A DNA stretch of 64,000 nt from Clostridia bacterium (GCA_017534305.1 JAFWCU010000010.1:84602-148601); one strand, 5' to 3'; shown: positions 53,901-60,903, counted from the stretch's first letter. The notes: generated from the sequence alone by a model not told the origin. Program-made: numbers and translations.

Positions 53901-55369
53901 CACCAAATATGAATTATATCAAGACTATCAATACAAAGGATGGAACAAAAATTAAAATCTTTAGAGGATATAATGTTTCAATATCTGGTGAATATACAGA
54001 AGATGGTGTGCCAATCTTTTACTCTGGTTATACACAAGGAATAGTAAAATATAATTTAGATGGCAAGATTGCAACATGCAGAGTAGTAATGAATAATGAT
54101 ATTTATTTTGTTGATGCGTGTGAAACAGACAATGGAATTGCTGTACTTGCAGATATAACTGGAAACAGAATTACATTTAATGCTGAACAAACAAAAATAG
54201 GACAAGAAATATCAGACTATAATGAAAGTGAAGCAAGCTATATGGGGGTAATAGTTGAATTTGATACAGAAGGATTAGTTCTTGGCGCTAAAGTAATAAG
54301 TGATGAAATAATGCCAGATGAGCTTGTATATGAAGATAACTATAATGCAAAAATTAGTTATAGTAATAATAACATTTATGTTACATATAAAGATCATGAT
54401 GGCGATTATAACATAATTGAAGCACCTAGAAGAGTATTCTATGAAAATTCTAAAACTCAAACATATTTAACAATGAATAATACACCAGATGATGTAAAAA
54501 TAACTACAGAGGTAGATGGAGATGGTGGAATTATTAGTGGACAAGATGAAAATCCTTATGAAACAGTTGCATACTTAAATAATTCTACAAAAGAAATTAA
54601 AGCGACTCCAGACAGTGGATATAAAATTACAAGTATTACAATTAATGGAGAAACAATAGAATTTACTCCAGCAAATGATGGAACATATACATTACCATTA
54701 TTTGAGAATATGATTGAAGACAAACACATAGTTGTTAAATTTGAAAGAAAAGACACAAGTATAATTATTAAACATCAAACAGAAGATGGAACAGATTTAG
54801 TAACTCCTGAAACAAGACCTGGTAAGGTTGGAGATGAATATAGAACAGATCCAATAGATTTTGAAGAATATGATTTAAAAACAACACCAGATAATGCAAA
54901 TGGAAATATGGCAGAAGAACAAATTGAAGTTATATACGTATATTCAAAAGTTAAAGGAACTATAACTGTAAACAAAGTAGATAAAACAGATTCTAGTATT
55001 AAACTTGAAGGAGCAACATTTAGATTAGAAAAACTAGATGATACAAACAATGTAGATTCTACATTTGAAGCTATAGATAAAGACACAAATGAACAAGGAC
55101 AAGCAATCTTTGAAAATCTAGATGTTGGAAAATATAGATTAACAGAAGTTAAAGCTCCAGAAGGCTATGAATTAACAAATGAAGTAGTAGATGTTGAAGT
55201 TACAAAAGCTGAAAGAGACGTTAATGTAACAGCAAGTGATAGAATGAAAATTGTATTGCCTGCTACAGGAAAAATAAACTACTCATTAATAATTTCAGGA
55301 ATAGGATTAATAGCAATTACTACAGCTTTCGTATTAAAGAAAAAAGAAAAGAAAGCAAGTCAAGAATAA
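44993..55369 (+). CDS. Giant sortase-anchored surface adhesin (Cna-B, MucBP, InlB-like and propeller-like domains)
   Basis: 3458 residues. A signal helix (about 8-28) is followed by a D-L-D-G-D-G-Y loop near residue 70 and a beta-rich region of unknown type to about 950. Cna-B/SpaA-like domains start near 958, 1074, 1190 and 1318. Residues about 1556-2156 are short repeats of the N-G-N-I-I-W-E-K-R type, as in PQQ-like beta propellers. InlB-like repeats (I-T-T-E-V ... S-G-E-G) start near 2175, 2407 and 3168, MucBP-like domains (V-H-H-Y-I) near 2263, 2340 and 3255, more Cna-B near 2498, 2610 and 3322. A second propeller-like stretch (about 2728-3160) has repeated S-G-E-E-I-V-I. LPATGK at 3422-3427, a helix and K-K-K-E-K-K form the sorting signal. 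Upstream of pilin and sortases, it is probably the tip adhesin; ligand unknown. Confidence 0.9.
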   Translation: MKKHYKILMISAFVIALITATTLAVINITKSKGDVDSEILVSRNYQQVEPGDEAIEGTDFVTFDAYYLRDLDGDGYAEKIRGSCRQIGKEDTLYIDLNVLTNGTLKNGKITINGKNMYYNTAIVKDSVIAKDCVYYNTETIELNDVSSGTQKLIFGNSRSGNYSYSSEKNSALRNNINNYSVEDNSITLTGTHVADDGTETEISKTVYFTNDWYGETYTYLTSYYKNQKYGIDGIVDDENSTVNMYFKIATYEDKKELLLSKNHVEGIVPTLNGYDPIIVTCLNDEVDFNYSNEERKFIIENVAQTDDNGNITRSVSKDITYELVVTYPKAAYDAAEQDTINIVMPVVSWYEGYNLNDINYSNPYKSNVAQDVISVLYCQPVGENARVDVYVGQKVYDNYIGEYRRIVSKEKPNGIYNHIIDEPVIDSFYVTWHLYTGTQANNVPVVMKETPENYGDRFLDVDATYQDALQYISNYGIYFDYPQSLLGEDGYINVYDDENDELIHTFTKNDWNYYNRNNPYMYTRPIKHIRIETSNVGKSASLYTYHLKYIDDELLTANYTKEEFDKLAKIYSHLIGYSVIDGEREKLDESISCADYEVPSSFASISLDRSYISNQETVKNCKITIETVDEGYNSGDWKNGIYLVKFPEEIVAIDIKSVVVNDAKIVVNGYDCYKSGDNYYLKIYTENEEETKYKINIFADITANPSKATSVRDLELYSINQYVDNYYVNKSSEDIYDLNSNGRTDDYCSYAKYSLDIIAPTNLITTQYLTNYDDNDTVTIAPQIAEINKEDESRTADVNISLKNNYSGTISEISIIAKVPKVNNSYVINGSKIGSQFDSDLVSNSLVIPEEIRDYVTVYYSTNDTVNKDLNDAQNGWTTTPDNFAEVKSIMLSLGDYIMPVGDEKVFKYQINIPTSSAYNTITYSDHAVFYNLDTDQGKLPTQTEPNKIGIKIAEKYDLVVDKIENLLNYHIPNATLSVTDKDTGISTAVVTGQDGKATFKNLYVEKEYTFKELVASSNYTKNTNEVKFIGHIIEGQLIIELLDGEFSDNIVIDNTITNENKKVNVKFENEVKFDVKLQKTDFDTDLPIDKIKFSLIGDNKTINVATNSEGIIRISSLKLNTQYILREIDGKGYYLKEDISFIAEKDENGNVTIRVTSGEFDSEPVIERNNNSDKPLAIFTLKNEIIPKYKLKVVKYEKDNEENKLKGAMFELNGPGFDKKRYTTNEEGVIEIEGLYEYVNDKDLDTEYTLTEILPPVGYAQPGEGIRFYAQRDSSDKLNIYINNSYYCRDYLKEYTVVEENEEEYVQFKIENNPIFTLKKIDSESGEPIEGAYFKITDKSGYTAYDSQGNEIGEDEIFAGSLTFTSPSSQEYPWRKDDNGNWISTNTQNNSEGYIISNKFNIDNEFTYLRLEVAANMVDSYSDMLVVEVLDGNTNEVVDSQKYRYYSLDGGYLQFRIPEGTYKIKISYARNRYEGGGGFEASSIKYTNEEIANSVVIGESQFLKLKVLKTDENGEIKLNLGSGMYIATEVEPAEGYELNTESQSFGISQTQAEQYSLNTIWQNKDNNYWSQRDGCAISDTEFATCTENGKVIKYTVTEDNKVVKDWERIEANYKYRKIISNGEYIFVSDDSANITKYDLNGNIIWEKRIAGVSSVQNFILYEDEIYIYDYYNGIMKMDNDGMVSNALCDHGASYAEILPNGTYLFKESWGGITVYDGDSKLVWEDDSISSAYPHYIDGYIYACSSSYMYKYTIDGELIYKTPWSGNYIQYMVMYNGILIGTNYGKYLYAINPEDGSLYGSTSFWDYHIDNWQKTYSNFYGMANGLISIPNVGVIVVKYKGGTELYYSIEVNENNRVQWNSKNEDDDYHIYRSIAEDQNKNYFIGDDNGRIAKVTNDGTIEWEKKIATDSITKIITMDDGLLAITPSKTIKIDYYGNEIWSSNSGAMEAYLDSTGKLIMTGFSKSPSIYRYEIGETGLTLEKTITTDLNSTSYSKTALKILQDENDNYYVLLRYGHLYKLDSNFNLVWYKNLNDSNVNSITLKNDSTIATINSNGYLSIIDMETGEIIESNKISSNTYIDINYLPETDSYLASTTSSIIMYNSDLEFQGSGFRGISSSTSIYDSEYPYGWIIDSDGYIIACGADGNIEKIEIKFKEASVAEATNLTFENTKKRYNITTEVKSGEGTISGEGLTPYEVVKHGENSQNEIIAIPGENFNVIKITVNGEEIPFTINEDGSVEIEKFENMTSDKHVVVEFSENVSEVVVHHYIEGTTTKVAEDEFKYGVVGEEYSTSPKTDLEKYELIKDENGYIIPENASGTFTNQVQVVTYYYAPRPLKLIVHHYIVGTSDSIAPDEISYGNEGETYNTAPISNISEKYSLVTSLYPENANGTYQEPETEVIYYYQKNYKNITTEVDGIGGSISGEGEQPYEKVLCTEDSIKDIIAMPNEGYRIEKITVNGEEIDFTTDSTNGSTKLDKFINVIEDKHIVVKFVKNQECKLTINKVDDVTGDRLPNTTIKVSNAWGSNEYTTDENGQIKIDNIYIDIEYTLKETRNVDGYILPEGTDKFRLYYDNEEQLKIEIIGENIKDYYIDQNAVENSITISYKNNPNFVLQKYGPSEDIKLENVKFIIKKINEENGNEENVIDINGNPVGTTETIDEIEYTNVLTTDSTGRISALLTPGTYKITEIKAAQGYKLPEGIEDRTQTFVIENGDAIYVLFDTISHNKISTPLNFQSTAMSKANNGTILVGGQYEEVVIPGENTISGEEIVIENKGYYRGNIIKYDDNNKAEKVLSIKSKDDTEEKTSGIFGVSGEMSGKIVAIGIAKGSILIDPTQTKSGEEIVIDNIEEYTYFIIVMDNDLKVERIELLDYVPFYTSVDLTKVNVTLNADATYKVTLPTNGNITIPAEKAVDNESKELNITNNNIEITYTPDGKVLSARIAQCKSRSGGEYLASTSVSSIENDSEEISSPNMNYIKTINTKDGTKIKIFRGYNVSISGEYTEDGVPIFYSGYTQGIVKYNLDGKIATCRVVMNNDIYFVDACETDNGIAVLADITGNRITFNAEQTKIGQEISDYNESEASYMGVIVEFDTEGLVLGAKVISDEIMPDELVYEDNYNAKISYSNNNIYVTYKDHDGDYNIIEAPRRVFYENSKTQTYLTMNNTPDDVKITTEVDGDGGIISGQDENPYETVAYLNNSTKEIKATPDSGYKITSITINGETIEFTPANDGTYTLPLFENMIEDKHIVVKFERKDTSIIIKHQTEDGTDLVTPETRPGKVGDEYRTDPIDFEEYDLKTTPDNANGNMAEEQIEVIYVYSKVKGTITVNKVDKTDSSIKLEGATFRLEKLDDTNNVDSTFEAIDKDTNEQGQAIFENLDVGKYRLTEVKAPEGYELTNEVVDVEVTKAERDVNVTASDRMKIVLPATGKINYSLIISGIGLIAITTAFVLKKKEKKASQE

Positions 55370-55389
55370 TTAGTTAAAATGTTATATTG

Positions 55390-55421
55390 TAGGATACGTA
55401 TTATTAAGATACGTATTCCTA
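55390..55421 (+). repeat. Hairpin between adhesin and pilin genes
   Basis: TAGGATACGTAT pairs with ATACGTATTCCTA (one bulged T) over TATTAAG. No T run follows, so it is not a standard terminator; it could protect or process the mRNA or partly end transcription. Confidence 0.65.
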
Positions 55422-55449
55422 CCTATATATAAAGTGAGGAGAGTATTAT

Positions 55450-57210
55450 ATGGAAAGAAAGAAAATATCATTATTAGTTGTATTATTAGTGTTAGTTATT
55501 GCATGTAATAATGTATTTGCAGTTACAGCATCACTAATAGACACTACTAGAAAAGGTTCTATTACCATTACTACAAGAGAACAAAATAATGGTAGCACAG
55601 CTACAACAGATGCACCAGTAATACAGGGTGTAGAATACACTTTATACAAAGTGGATAGTGTAGATGGAACAGCAGTTACAACAGTGGCTCAAGCAGAAAG
55701 TGCAATTGCATCTTTAGATGCAGTTGATGCAAAAACAACAGGAACAGATGGAATAGCAGCATTTGCAAACTTAGATCTTGGAAGATATTATGCAAAAGTA
55801 ACAAAATATCCAACAGGAGCAAGTCAAGTTCCAGAATCATTTTTAGTAAATGTACCAATGACAAATGAAGCAGGAACTGGGTGGATATATGATATTACAG
55901 CTCAACCAAAAGTAAAAACTGCAACAGGAAACATAACTTTAACTAAGAAAAATGGAGCAGGAGAAACTATGAGTGGAGTAGTATATGCAGTCCAAATTAG
56001 TACAGATAATGGAACAACATGGACAAACTACACACCAGAAGGAGCAACTGCAGCACTTGAATTAACTACAAACGCAAGTGGCCAAATTCAATTACAAAAT
56101 TTCCCTATTACATATAGAGAACAACCTGCAAGATTTAGATTTGTAGAAAAATCTACACCAGATACAGGATATATAATAGATAATGCAAATCTAGATTATT
56201 TCTACGCTCAAGCAGATGGAAAAACAATAGTAGTACATGCAGATGGAACTCAAGAAGCTGCTGCAACAACAGCAACTATAAATGCTTTAAACGAGAAACC
56301 AGAAATTGTTAAAACTGTAAAACTAGATGACGGTACATATGATGAACAAGCAAGTGCATCATTAACAGATACAATATCATTTAATATAACAACAGATGTA
56401 CCTACAGCAATTGCAGATATGACTACATTTACTGTAGAAGATGAATTACCAGAAGGATTAACAGGAAGAACAAATATGAAAGTTCAAGGATTATCAGATG
56501 GTAACAAAACAGATTTAGCAGCAAATGCATATACAAAAACAGAAGCTGGAAAAAAATTAACAATAGCTTATGTACCAGAAAAAATAAAAGATTACGATTC
56601 AGTAATAATTACATATGATGTTACTTTAGATATGACAAAAGCAACTTTAGGAGAAGATGGAAACATAAACACAGCTAAATTAACATATACAAACAATATT
56701 GATGTAGATGGAACAGAAAAATCTACATCAGAAACAACAGATACAGCAACAGTTGTAACTGGTGGAGTAAAAATACACAAAGTAAATGCATCAGAAGAAA
56801 ACTTAGCAAGTGCAAAATTTAAAATTGCAACAAGTGAAGCAAATGCACTAGCAGGAACATTTGTAAAAGGAACAGACGGAAATGATATAGAAGCAACAAC
56901 AGCAGCAGATGGATATGCAACAATAAATGGTTTAGCATATGAAAATGATGGAACAGCAAGAGATTACTGGTTAGTAGAAACTCAAGCACCAACATTCCAA
57001 GAAAACGGAGAAACTAAATCATATGAATTATTAACAAAACCAGTAAAAGTATCAGTAAGTGGAACATCACATACAGTAGATGTAAAAGTAGTAAACAGAA
57101 AACCTATTGAACTACCATTAACTGGTGGATTTGGAGCAATACTATTTATAGTAGCTGGAGCTTCAATGATGATAATAGCTAAATCTATAAAAAAAGAAGA
57201 AGTAAAATAA
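55450..57210 (+). CDS. Major pilin (backbone) subunit with LPLTG sorting signal
   Basis: 586 residues. Signal peptide to about residue 25 (V-F-A-V-T-A), then an N-terminal pilin domain in which F-L-V-N-V-P-M-T-N and W-I-Y-D-I-T-A-Q-P-K end at lysine 154, the expected pilin-motif lysine joined by a class C sortase. Middle and C-terminal Cna-B-like domains follow, with an E-box Y-W-L-V-E-T-Q-A-P (Glu510) that supports isopeptide bonds. The sorting signal L-P-L-T-G-G is at 555-560, then a helix and a basic tail. Thr/Ala-rich composition fits an abundant fibre protein. GAGGAG site 8 bases before ATG. Confidence 0.92.
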   Translation: MERKKISLLVVLLVLVIACNNVFAVTASLIDTTRKGSITITTREQNNGSTATTDAPVIQGVEYTLYKVDSVDGTAVTTVAQAESAIASLDAVDAKTTGTDGIAAFANLDLGRYYAKVTKYPTGASQVPESFLVNVPMTNEAGTGWIYDITAQPKVKTATGNITLTKKNGAGETMSGVVYAVQISTDNGTTWTNYTPEGATAALELTTNASGQIQLQNFPITYREQPARFRFVEKSTPDTGYIIDNANLDYFYAQADGKTIVVHADGTQEAAATTATINALNEKPEIVKTVKLDDGTYDEQASASLTDTISFNITTDVPTAIADMTTFTVEDELPEGLTGRTNMKVQGLSDGNKTDLAANAYTKTEAGKKLTIAYVPEKIKDYDSVIITYDVTLDMTKATLGEDGNINTAKLTYTNNIDVDGTEKSTSETTDTATVVTGGVKIHKVNASEENLASAKFKIATSEANALAGTFVKGTDGNDIEATTAADGYATINGLAYENDGTARDYWLVETQAPTFQENGETKSYELLTKPVKVSVSGTSHTVDVKVVNRKPIELPLTGGFGAILFIVAGASMMIIAKSIKKEEVK

Positions 57211-57221
57211 TATAAAAAGTA

Positions 57222-57255
57222 AAGCCAGCCATATGTTAAGGTTGGCTTTTTTATT
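57222..57255 (+). terminator. Terminator between pilin and sortase genes
   Basis: AAGCCAGCC pairs with GGTTGGCTT (one G-T pair) over nine bases, followed by TTTTTTATTTG. Sortase expression would need read-through or the weak TATAAT-like element at about 57265. Confidence 0.8.
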
Positions 57256-57287
57256 TGTTTAGTATATAATATTTATAGGTGTTTATT

Positions 57288-58160
57288 ATGAAAAAAAGGA
57301 TATTAAAAATCACTCTTTATATCGTTGGAATTTGCCTAATTTGCTATCCCTTATGTGCCAGATTTGTAGAATATAAGAATCAAACCAAAAGTGTATATGA
57401 CTACAAGAAGGAAATAGCAATAATGGAGGAAAAAGAATTAGCTAACAAGCAAGAAAAAGCAGAAAAATTTAATAGTGAAAAAGCTACTGATATAATAATT
57501 GTTAAGGAAAATGAAATAGGAAAAGAAATTGTTAGCGAACATGATTTTTTTAAAGAAGGTGAAATATTAGGGTATATAAGTATACCAAAGATAAACATAG
57601 AATTACCAATATATGAAGGGACTACAATAGATAACCTTGAAAAAGGTGCTACACATATGGAAAACACATCCTTACCAAATGGGAAAGTAGGAACTCATTG
57701 TGTACTTGCAGGACATACAGGAATTCTTAGAGCTGAAATATTTGATAACATAGATAAATTAGAAATTGGCGATGAATTTTTTGTAAACTTCCTAGGAAAT
57801 GAAAACAGATATAGTATAATAAATAAAGAAATAGTTTGGCCAGATGATACAGGAGATTTAAAAATAGAAGAAGATAAGTGTTTAGTCACCTTAGTTACAT
57901 GTACACCAAGAAGCATAAATACCCATAGATTACTTGTAACAGCCAAACTAGACAATATAGAAAAGAATGTAGTAGAAAATAATACAGATAAATCAATAAT
58001 TCAAGAAGAAACAATAGGAGACAATACTAATTTTGATGTCTTATTGAAATACTTAAGGAATAATATAATTAAAATAGTAATAATAATTCTTGTAATAATA
58101 ATTATTATAGTAATAGAAATCTTCGGAAATAGAAAAAAAGGTGGTAAAAATGAGAAATAA
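57288..58160 (+). CDS. Class C-like pilus sortase, copy 1
   Basis: 290 residues. Membrane-bound transpeptidase that cuts at LPxTG and joins pilin subunits. The N-terminal helix is followed by a charged stretch and the sortase barrel with His143 (A-G-H-T-G), Cys205 (T-L-V-T-C-T-P) and Arg214 (T-H-R-L-L-V), then a C-terminal membrane helix and a K-K-G-G-K-N-E-K tail, the class C layout. The usual D-P-[F/W/Y] lid motif is not seen before the barrel. ATG 57288 is preferred over the GTG at 57279 because AGGTG lies at the right distance. Its stop overlaps the next gene's start region by 11 bases. Confidence 0.88.
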   Translation: MKKRILKITLYIVGICLICYPLCARFVEYKNQTKSVYDYKKEIAIMEEKELANKQEKAEKFNSEKATDIIIVKENEIGKEIVSEHDFFKEGEILGYISIPKINIELPIYEGTTIDNLEKGATHMENTSLPNGKVGTHCVLAGHTGILRAEIFDNIDKLEIGDEFFVNFLGNENRYSIINKEIVWPDDTGDLKIEEDKCLVTLVTCTPRSINTHRLLVTAKLDNIEKNVVENNTDKSIIQEETIGDNTNFDVLLKYLRNNIIKIVIIILVIIIIIVIEIFGNRKKGGKNEK

Positions 58161-58962
58161 GGTTGCTGCAATATTATTTACCATAGGATTAATACTTTTG
58201 TTATTTCCAATTATAGCTAGATTAATTACTAAAAGTATTCAAAGTAGTGTAGTATTTGAATATGAAGACAAGATTACTAATATAAATGGAGAAGAACTTA
58301 ATAATAATCAAAATACCATAAATAATTATAATGATAATTTAGCTAATAATAATCCTATCGTAACAATTAATCAAGAAATAGATAATATAAATTATAGTAG
58401 TGAATTTGATTTTTTTAATAAAGAAGAAGCAGTAGGAAGTATTAGCATTCCCAAAATAGATATTATGTTACCAATGTTTGATAGTCTAGATAATAACAAT
58501 TTAGAAAAAGGTGTTGTACATCTAAAAGATACATCTTATCCAAATGGCCAACAGGGAACACATAGCGTAATAGTTGGGCATAGTGGAATAACTTTATCAA
58601 GTATTTTTGATAATCTAGATAAACTTGAAATAGGAGACAACTTTAGCATTGACTACTTAGGAATTAAAACAAATTACAAAGTTATAGCAACAAAAGTAGT
58701 ATTACCCAGTGATACTGAAAATTTAAAAATAGAAGAAGATAAGTGCTTAGTCACTTTAGTTACATGCACACCTAAAGGAGTTAATTCACATAGACTATTA
58801 GTAACTGGAGAAAAAATAGAAAGTGAATCTACTAATGAAATAATAGAAAACACAAAAGCTAAAAATGTAGATTACACATATTTAGTAATAATAGCAATTT
58901 TTGCAGTATCAATTGTTATATTTGGTATTATGAGTTTTAAAACAAAAAACAAAAAAGACTAG
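58150..58962 (+). CDS. Class C-like pilus sortase, copy 2
   Basis: 270 residues, paralog of the preceding gene with the same order: N-terminal helix, Asn-rich linker, barrel with His144 (V-G-H-S-G), Cys206 (T-L-V-T-C-T-P) and Arg215 (S-H-R-L-L-V), C-terminal helix. No D-P-aromatic lid motif. The identical E-E-D-K-C-L-V-T-L-V-T-C-T-P block in both copies shows a duplication. The ATG at 58150 follows AAAGGTGG. Two sortases beside two substrates may divide the work between fibre building and adding the giant subunit; that is inference. Confidence 0.88.
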   Translation: MRNKVAAILFTIGLILLLFPIIARLITKSIQSSVVFEYEDKITNINGEELNNNQNTINNYNDNLANNNPIVTINQEIDNINYSSEFDFFNKEEAVGSISIPKIDIMLPMFDSLDNNNLEKGVVHLKDTSYPNGQQGTHSVIVGHSGITLSSIFDNLDKLEIGDNFSIDYLGIKTNYKVIATKVVLPSDTENLKIEEDKCLVTLVTCTPKGVNSHRLLVTGEKIESESTNEIIENTKAKNVDYTYLVIIAIFAVSIVIFGIMSFKTKNKKD

Positions 58963-58986
58963 GGCTATTTTTTAGCCCTATCTTTT
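58960..58986 (+). terminator. Terminator of the pilus locus
   Basis: TAGGGCTA pairs with TAGCCCTA over five T, followed by TCTTTT. Confidence 0.85.
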
Positions 58987-59015
58987 AATAAATTTAATTA
59001 AACATAAAAAAACAC

Positions 59016-59044
59016 TTGAAAATTGAATTAAAAGATGTTACAAT
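59016..59044 (+). promoter_or_regulatory. Promoter of tRNA-Trp
   Basis: TTGAAA at 59016-59021, 17-base spacer, TACAAT at 59039-59044 with TGT before it. Confidence 0.65.
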
Positions 59045-59062
59045 AACATTGTTGAAACGCTT

Positions 59063-59136
59063 AGGGGCATAGTTCATCGGTAGAATAAGAGTCTCCAAAA
59101 CTCCAGAGCTGGGTTCGATTCCTAGTGCCCCTGCCA
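59063..59136 (+). tRNA. tRNA-Trp, anticodon CCA
   Basis: 74 bases with encoded CCA. Acceptor AGGGGCA/TGCCCCT, discriminator G, anticodon loop CTCCAAA with CCA at 59095-59097, T arm CTGGG/CCTAG. The outermost anticodon-stem pair is an A-C mismatch and the D stem has a G-T pair, slightly weak for a tRNA, but overall folding and the loop are canonical for tryptophan. Confidence 0.92.
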
Positions 59137-59142
59137 AATTAA

Positions 59143-59168
59143 CTCGAGATTTTCTCGAGCTTTTTTTT
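59143..59168 (+). terminator. Terminator of tRNA-Trp
   Basis: CTCGAGA pairs with TCTCGAG over TTT, followed by eight T. Confidence 0.87.
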
Positions 59169-59229
59169 ACTCTTTTATTGAAAATATGAATACTTTCATT
59201 TAAAATATATAATTACCAGGAGGAATAAA

Positions 59230-59787
59230 ATGAGAATAGGAATAGACATAGATGATACTATTACAGAATCATTTGTATATGTATTAGATAAAATCGCAAA
59301 AGACTATAACAAAGATTATAACGAGCTATTATCTAAAAATTTAAATTGGGATGATATTTATCATGGATATGATGATCTACCACCACTAATGGACTATGTA
59401 TTTTCAAATTATCATAAATGGATACCAGAATTTGAAATTAAAGAAGATGCAATAGATACTATGCAAAAACTAATAGATGATGGTCATGAAATAATACTTG
59501 TTACTGCAAGGTCACATGCATTGCCAGGACAAAATGTTAAATATTTAAAAGATAATGGCGTGCCATACACTGTTCTTCATGAAGCAGCAGGAAATAAAGT
59601 TGCAGTAGCCATTGAAGAAAAATTAGACCTTCTAATAGACGATAGTATCAACAATTGTACACTAGTAAAAGCACAAGGTATTCCTGTTCTTCTTTACGAC
59701 AACCCATACAATAGAAAATGTACAACACTAGATAGGGTCAACTCTTGGAAAGAAGTTTACGAGGTAGTAAATAATATGACAAAATAA
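59230..59787 (+). CDS. HAD-superfamily 5'-nucleotidase-like protein
   Basis: 185 residues. HAD motif I is D-I-D-D-T-I-T at the N-terminus, motif II is L-V-T-A-R-S near residue 97, and the acidic motif IV is L-I-D-D-S-I near 138. It resembles the NT5C group that dephosphorylates (deoxy)nucleoside monophosphates, and other HAD proteins of this size with unknown substrates. It starts after AGGAGG and is followed after 13 bases by an M20 peptidase, forming a two-gene unit. Confidence 0.8.
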   Translation: MRIGIDIDDTITESFVYVLDKIAKDYNKDYNELLSKNLNWDDIYHGYDDLPPLMDYVFSNYHKWIPEFEIKEDAIDTMQKLIDDGHEIILVTARSHALPGQNVKYLKDNGVPYTVLHEAAGNKVAVAIEEKLDLLIDDSINNCTLVKAQGIPVLLYDNPYNRKCTTLDRVNSWKEVYEVVNNMTK

Positions 59788-59800
59788 AGGGGGAATTGAA

Positions 59801-60832
59801 ATGGATGAGATAAGCATATTAAAAGACTTGGTAAAATTTAACACAATCAAGGACAAAGATAATGTAGAAATTCTTAATTACATTGAAGCTACATTACAAT
59901 CAATGGGGTTTACAACTTGGCATCATAGCAATAAGCTTGTTATGAAATATGGCAATGCACAAAGGCTAGGATTCTTAGGCCATAGTGATACAGTAGACTT
60001 TATTGATGGATGGCATACTAATCCATTTGAATTAACTCAAGAAGGAAATACTCTTTATGGCCTTGGAACATGTGATATGAAAGGTGGAATTGCATGTTTT
60101 ATTCAAGCTTTAAGAGAAACAGATTTAACTAAACTAAAAAACGGTATTAGAGTATATATTACTTATGATGAAGAAATAGGATTTAAAGGAATAGAAGATT
60201 TTGTAAAAGAAGGAGAAAAATGGCCAGAATACATGGTTGTAGGTGAACCTACAGCAAATGAAAGAGAAACAGGCTGTAAAGGATTACTTGCTTTTAAACT
60301 CAATACTAAAGGAATAAAGATTCACTCTAGTAGAACAGATAAAGGCAAAAGCGCAAATTCGGCTATGATTAAGTTTTTATATGAACTTGAAAACTATTAC
60401 AATGGAGTAATAAAAGTGGATAGAAATGACAAATTCGAAGTACCATACACTACTTTTAATGTAGGTTTAATAAATGGTGGAAGTGGAATTAATTCAATAT
60501 CAGACAACTGTGATGGATATGTAGATTTTAGAATTCTAGAAGAAAAACACATGGATATGATAAAAGCTAAAATAAAAGAATTAGCAGACAAATACGAAGT
60601 AAATGTTATCACTGATGTAGATATTAAACCTTTTGATAACACTGTAGAATTTATTGAAGAGAAAAAGACTGCAAACTTTATGACAGAGGCAAGCTTTATG
60701 AGTAATACAAAAAAAATAATACTTGGACCTGGTCCTGTAACAGCACATGAAGTAGATGAACATGTAACAGTTGAATCTTTAAGAGAATGTGTTGAACAAT
60801 ATAAACAAATAATTGACAAGGTATGTATGTAA
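59801..60832 (+). CDS. M20-family metallopeptidase/deacylase
   Basis: 343 residues. Dinuclear-zinc amidohydrolase fold with L-G-H-S-D-T-V-D near residue 66, G-T-C-D-M-K-G-G near 96, the Y-D-E-E-I-G metal and base segment near 127, V-G-E-P-T near 147, and the closing G-P-G-P-V-T-A-H-E-V-D-E-H. It is closest in pattern to the ArgE/DapE/peptidase T group. The specific substrate is not inferable. It follows the HAD gene and ends at a terminator that overlaps its stop codon. Confidence 0.88.
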   Translation: MDEISILKDLVKFNTIKDKDNVEILNYIEATLQSMGFTTWHHSNKLVMKYGNAQRLGFLGHSDTVDFIDGWHTNPFELTQEGNTLYGLGTCDMKGGIACFIQALRETDLTKLKNGIRVYITYDEEIGFKGIEDFVKEGEKWPEYMVVGEPTANERETGCKGLLAFKLNTKGIKIHSSRTDKGKSANSAMIKFLYELENYYNGVIKVDRNDKFEVPYTTFNVGLINGGSGINSISDNCDGYVDFRILEEKHMDMIKAKIKELADKYEVNVITDVDIKPFDNTVEFIEEKKTANFMTEASFMSNTKKIILGPGPVTAHEVDEHVTVESLRECVEQYKQIIDKVCM

Positions 60833-60856
60833 AAGTACATACCTTGTTTTATTTTT
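60816..60856 (+). terminator. Terminator overlapping the M20 stop codon
   Basis: ACAAGGTATGTA pairs with TACATACCTTGT, perfect over 12 bases with an eight-base loop, followed by a T-rich tail. The 5' arm lies in coding sequence. Confidence 0.85.
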
Positions 60857-60903
60857 TCATATTTTAGTATATAATAATTATGAATATAAGGAGAGTGTTA
60901 TAT

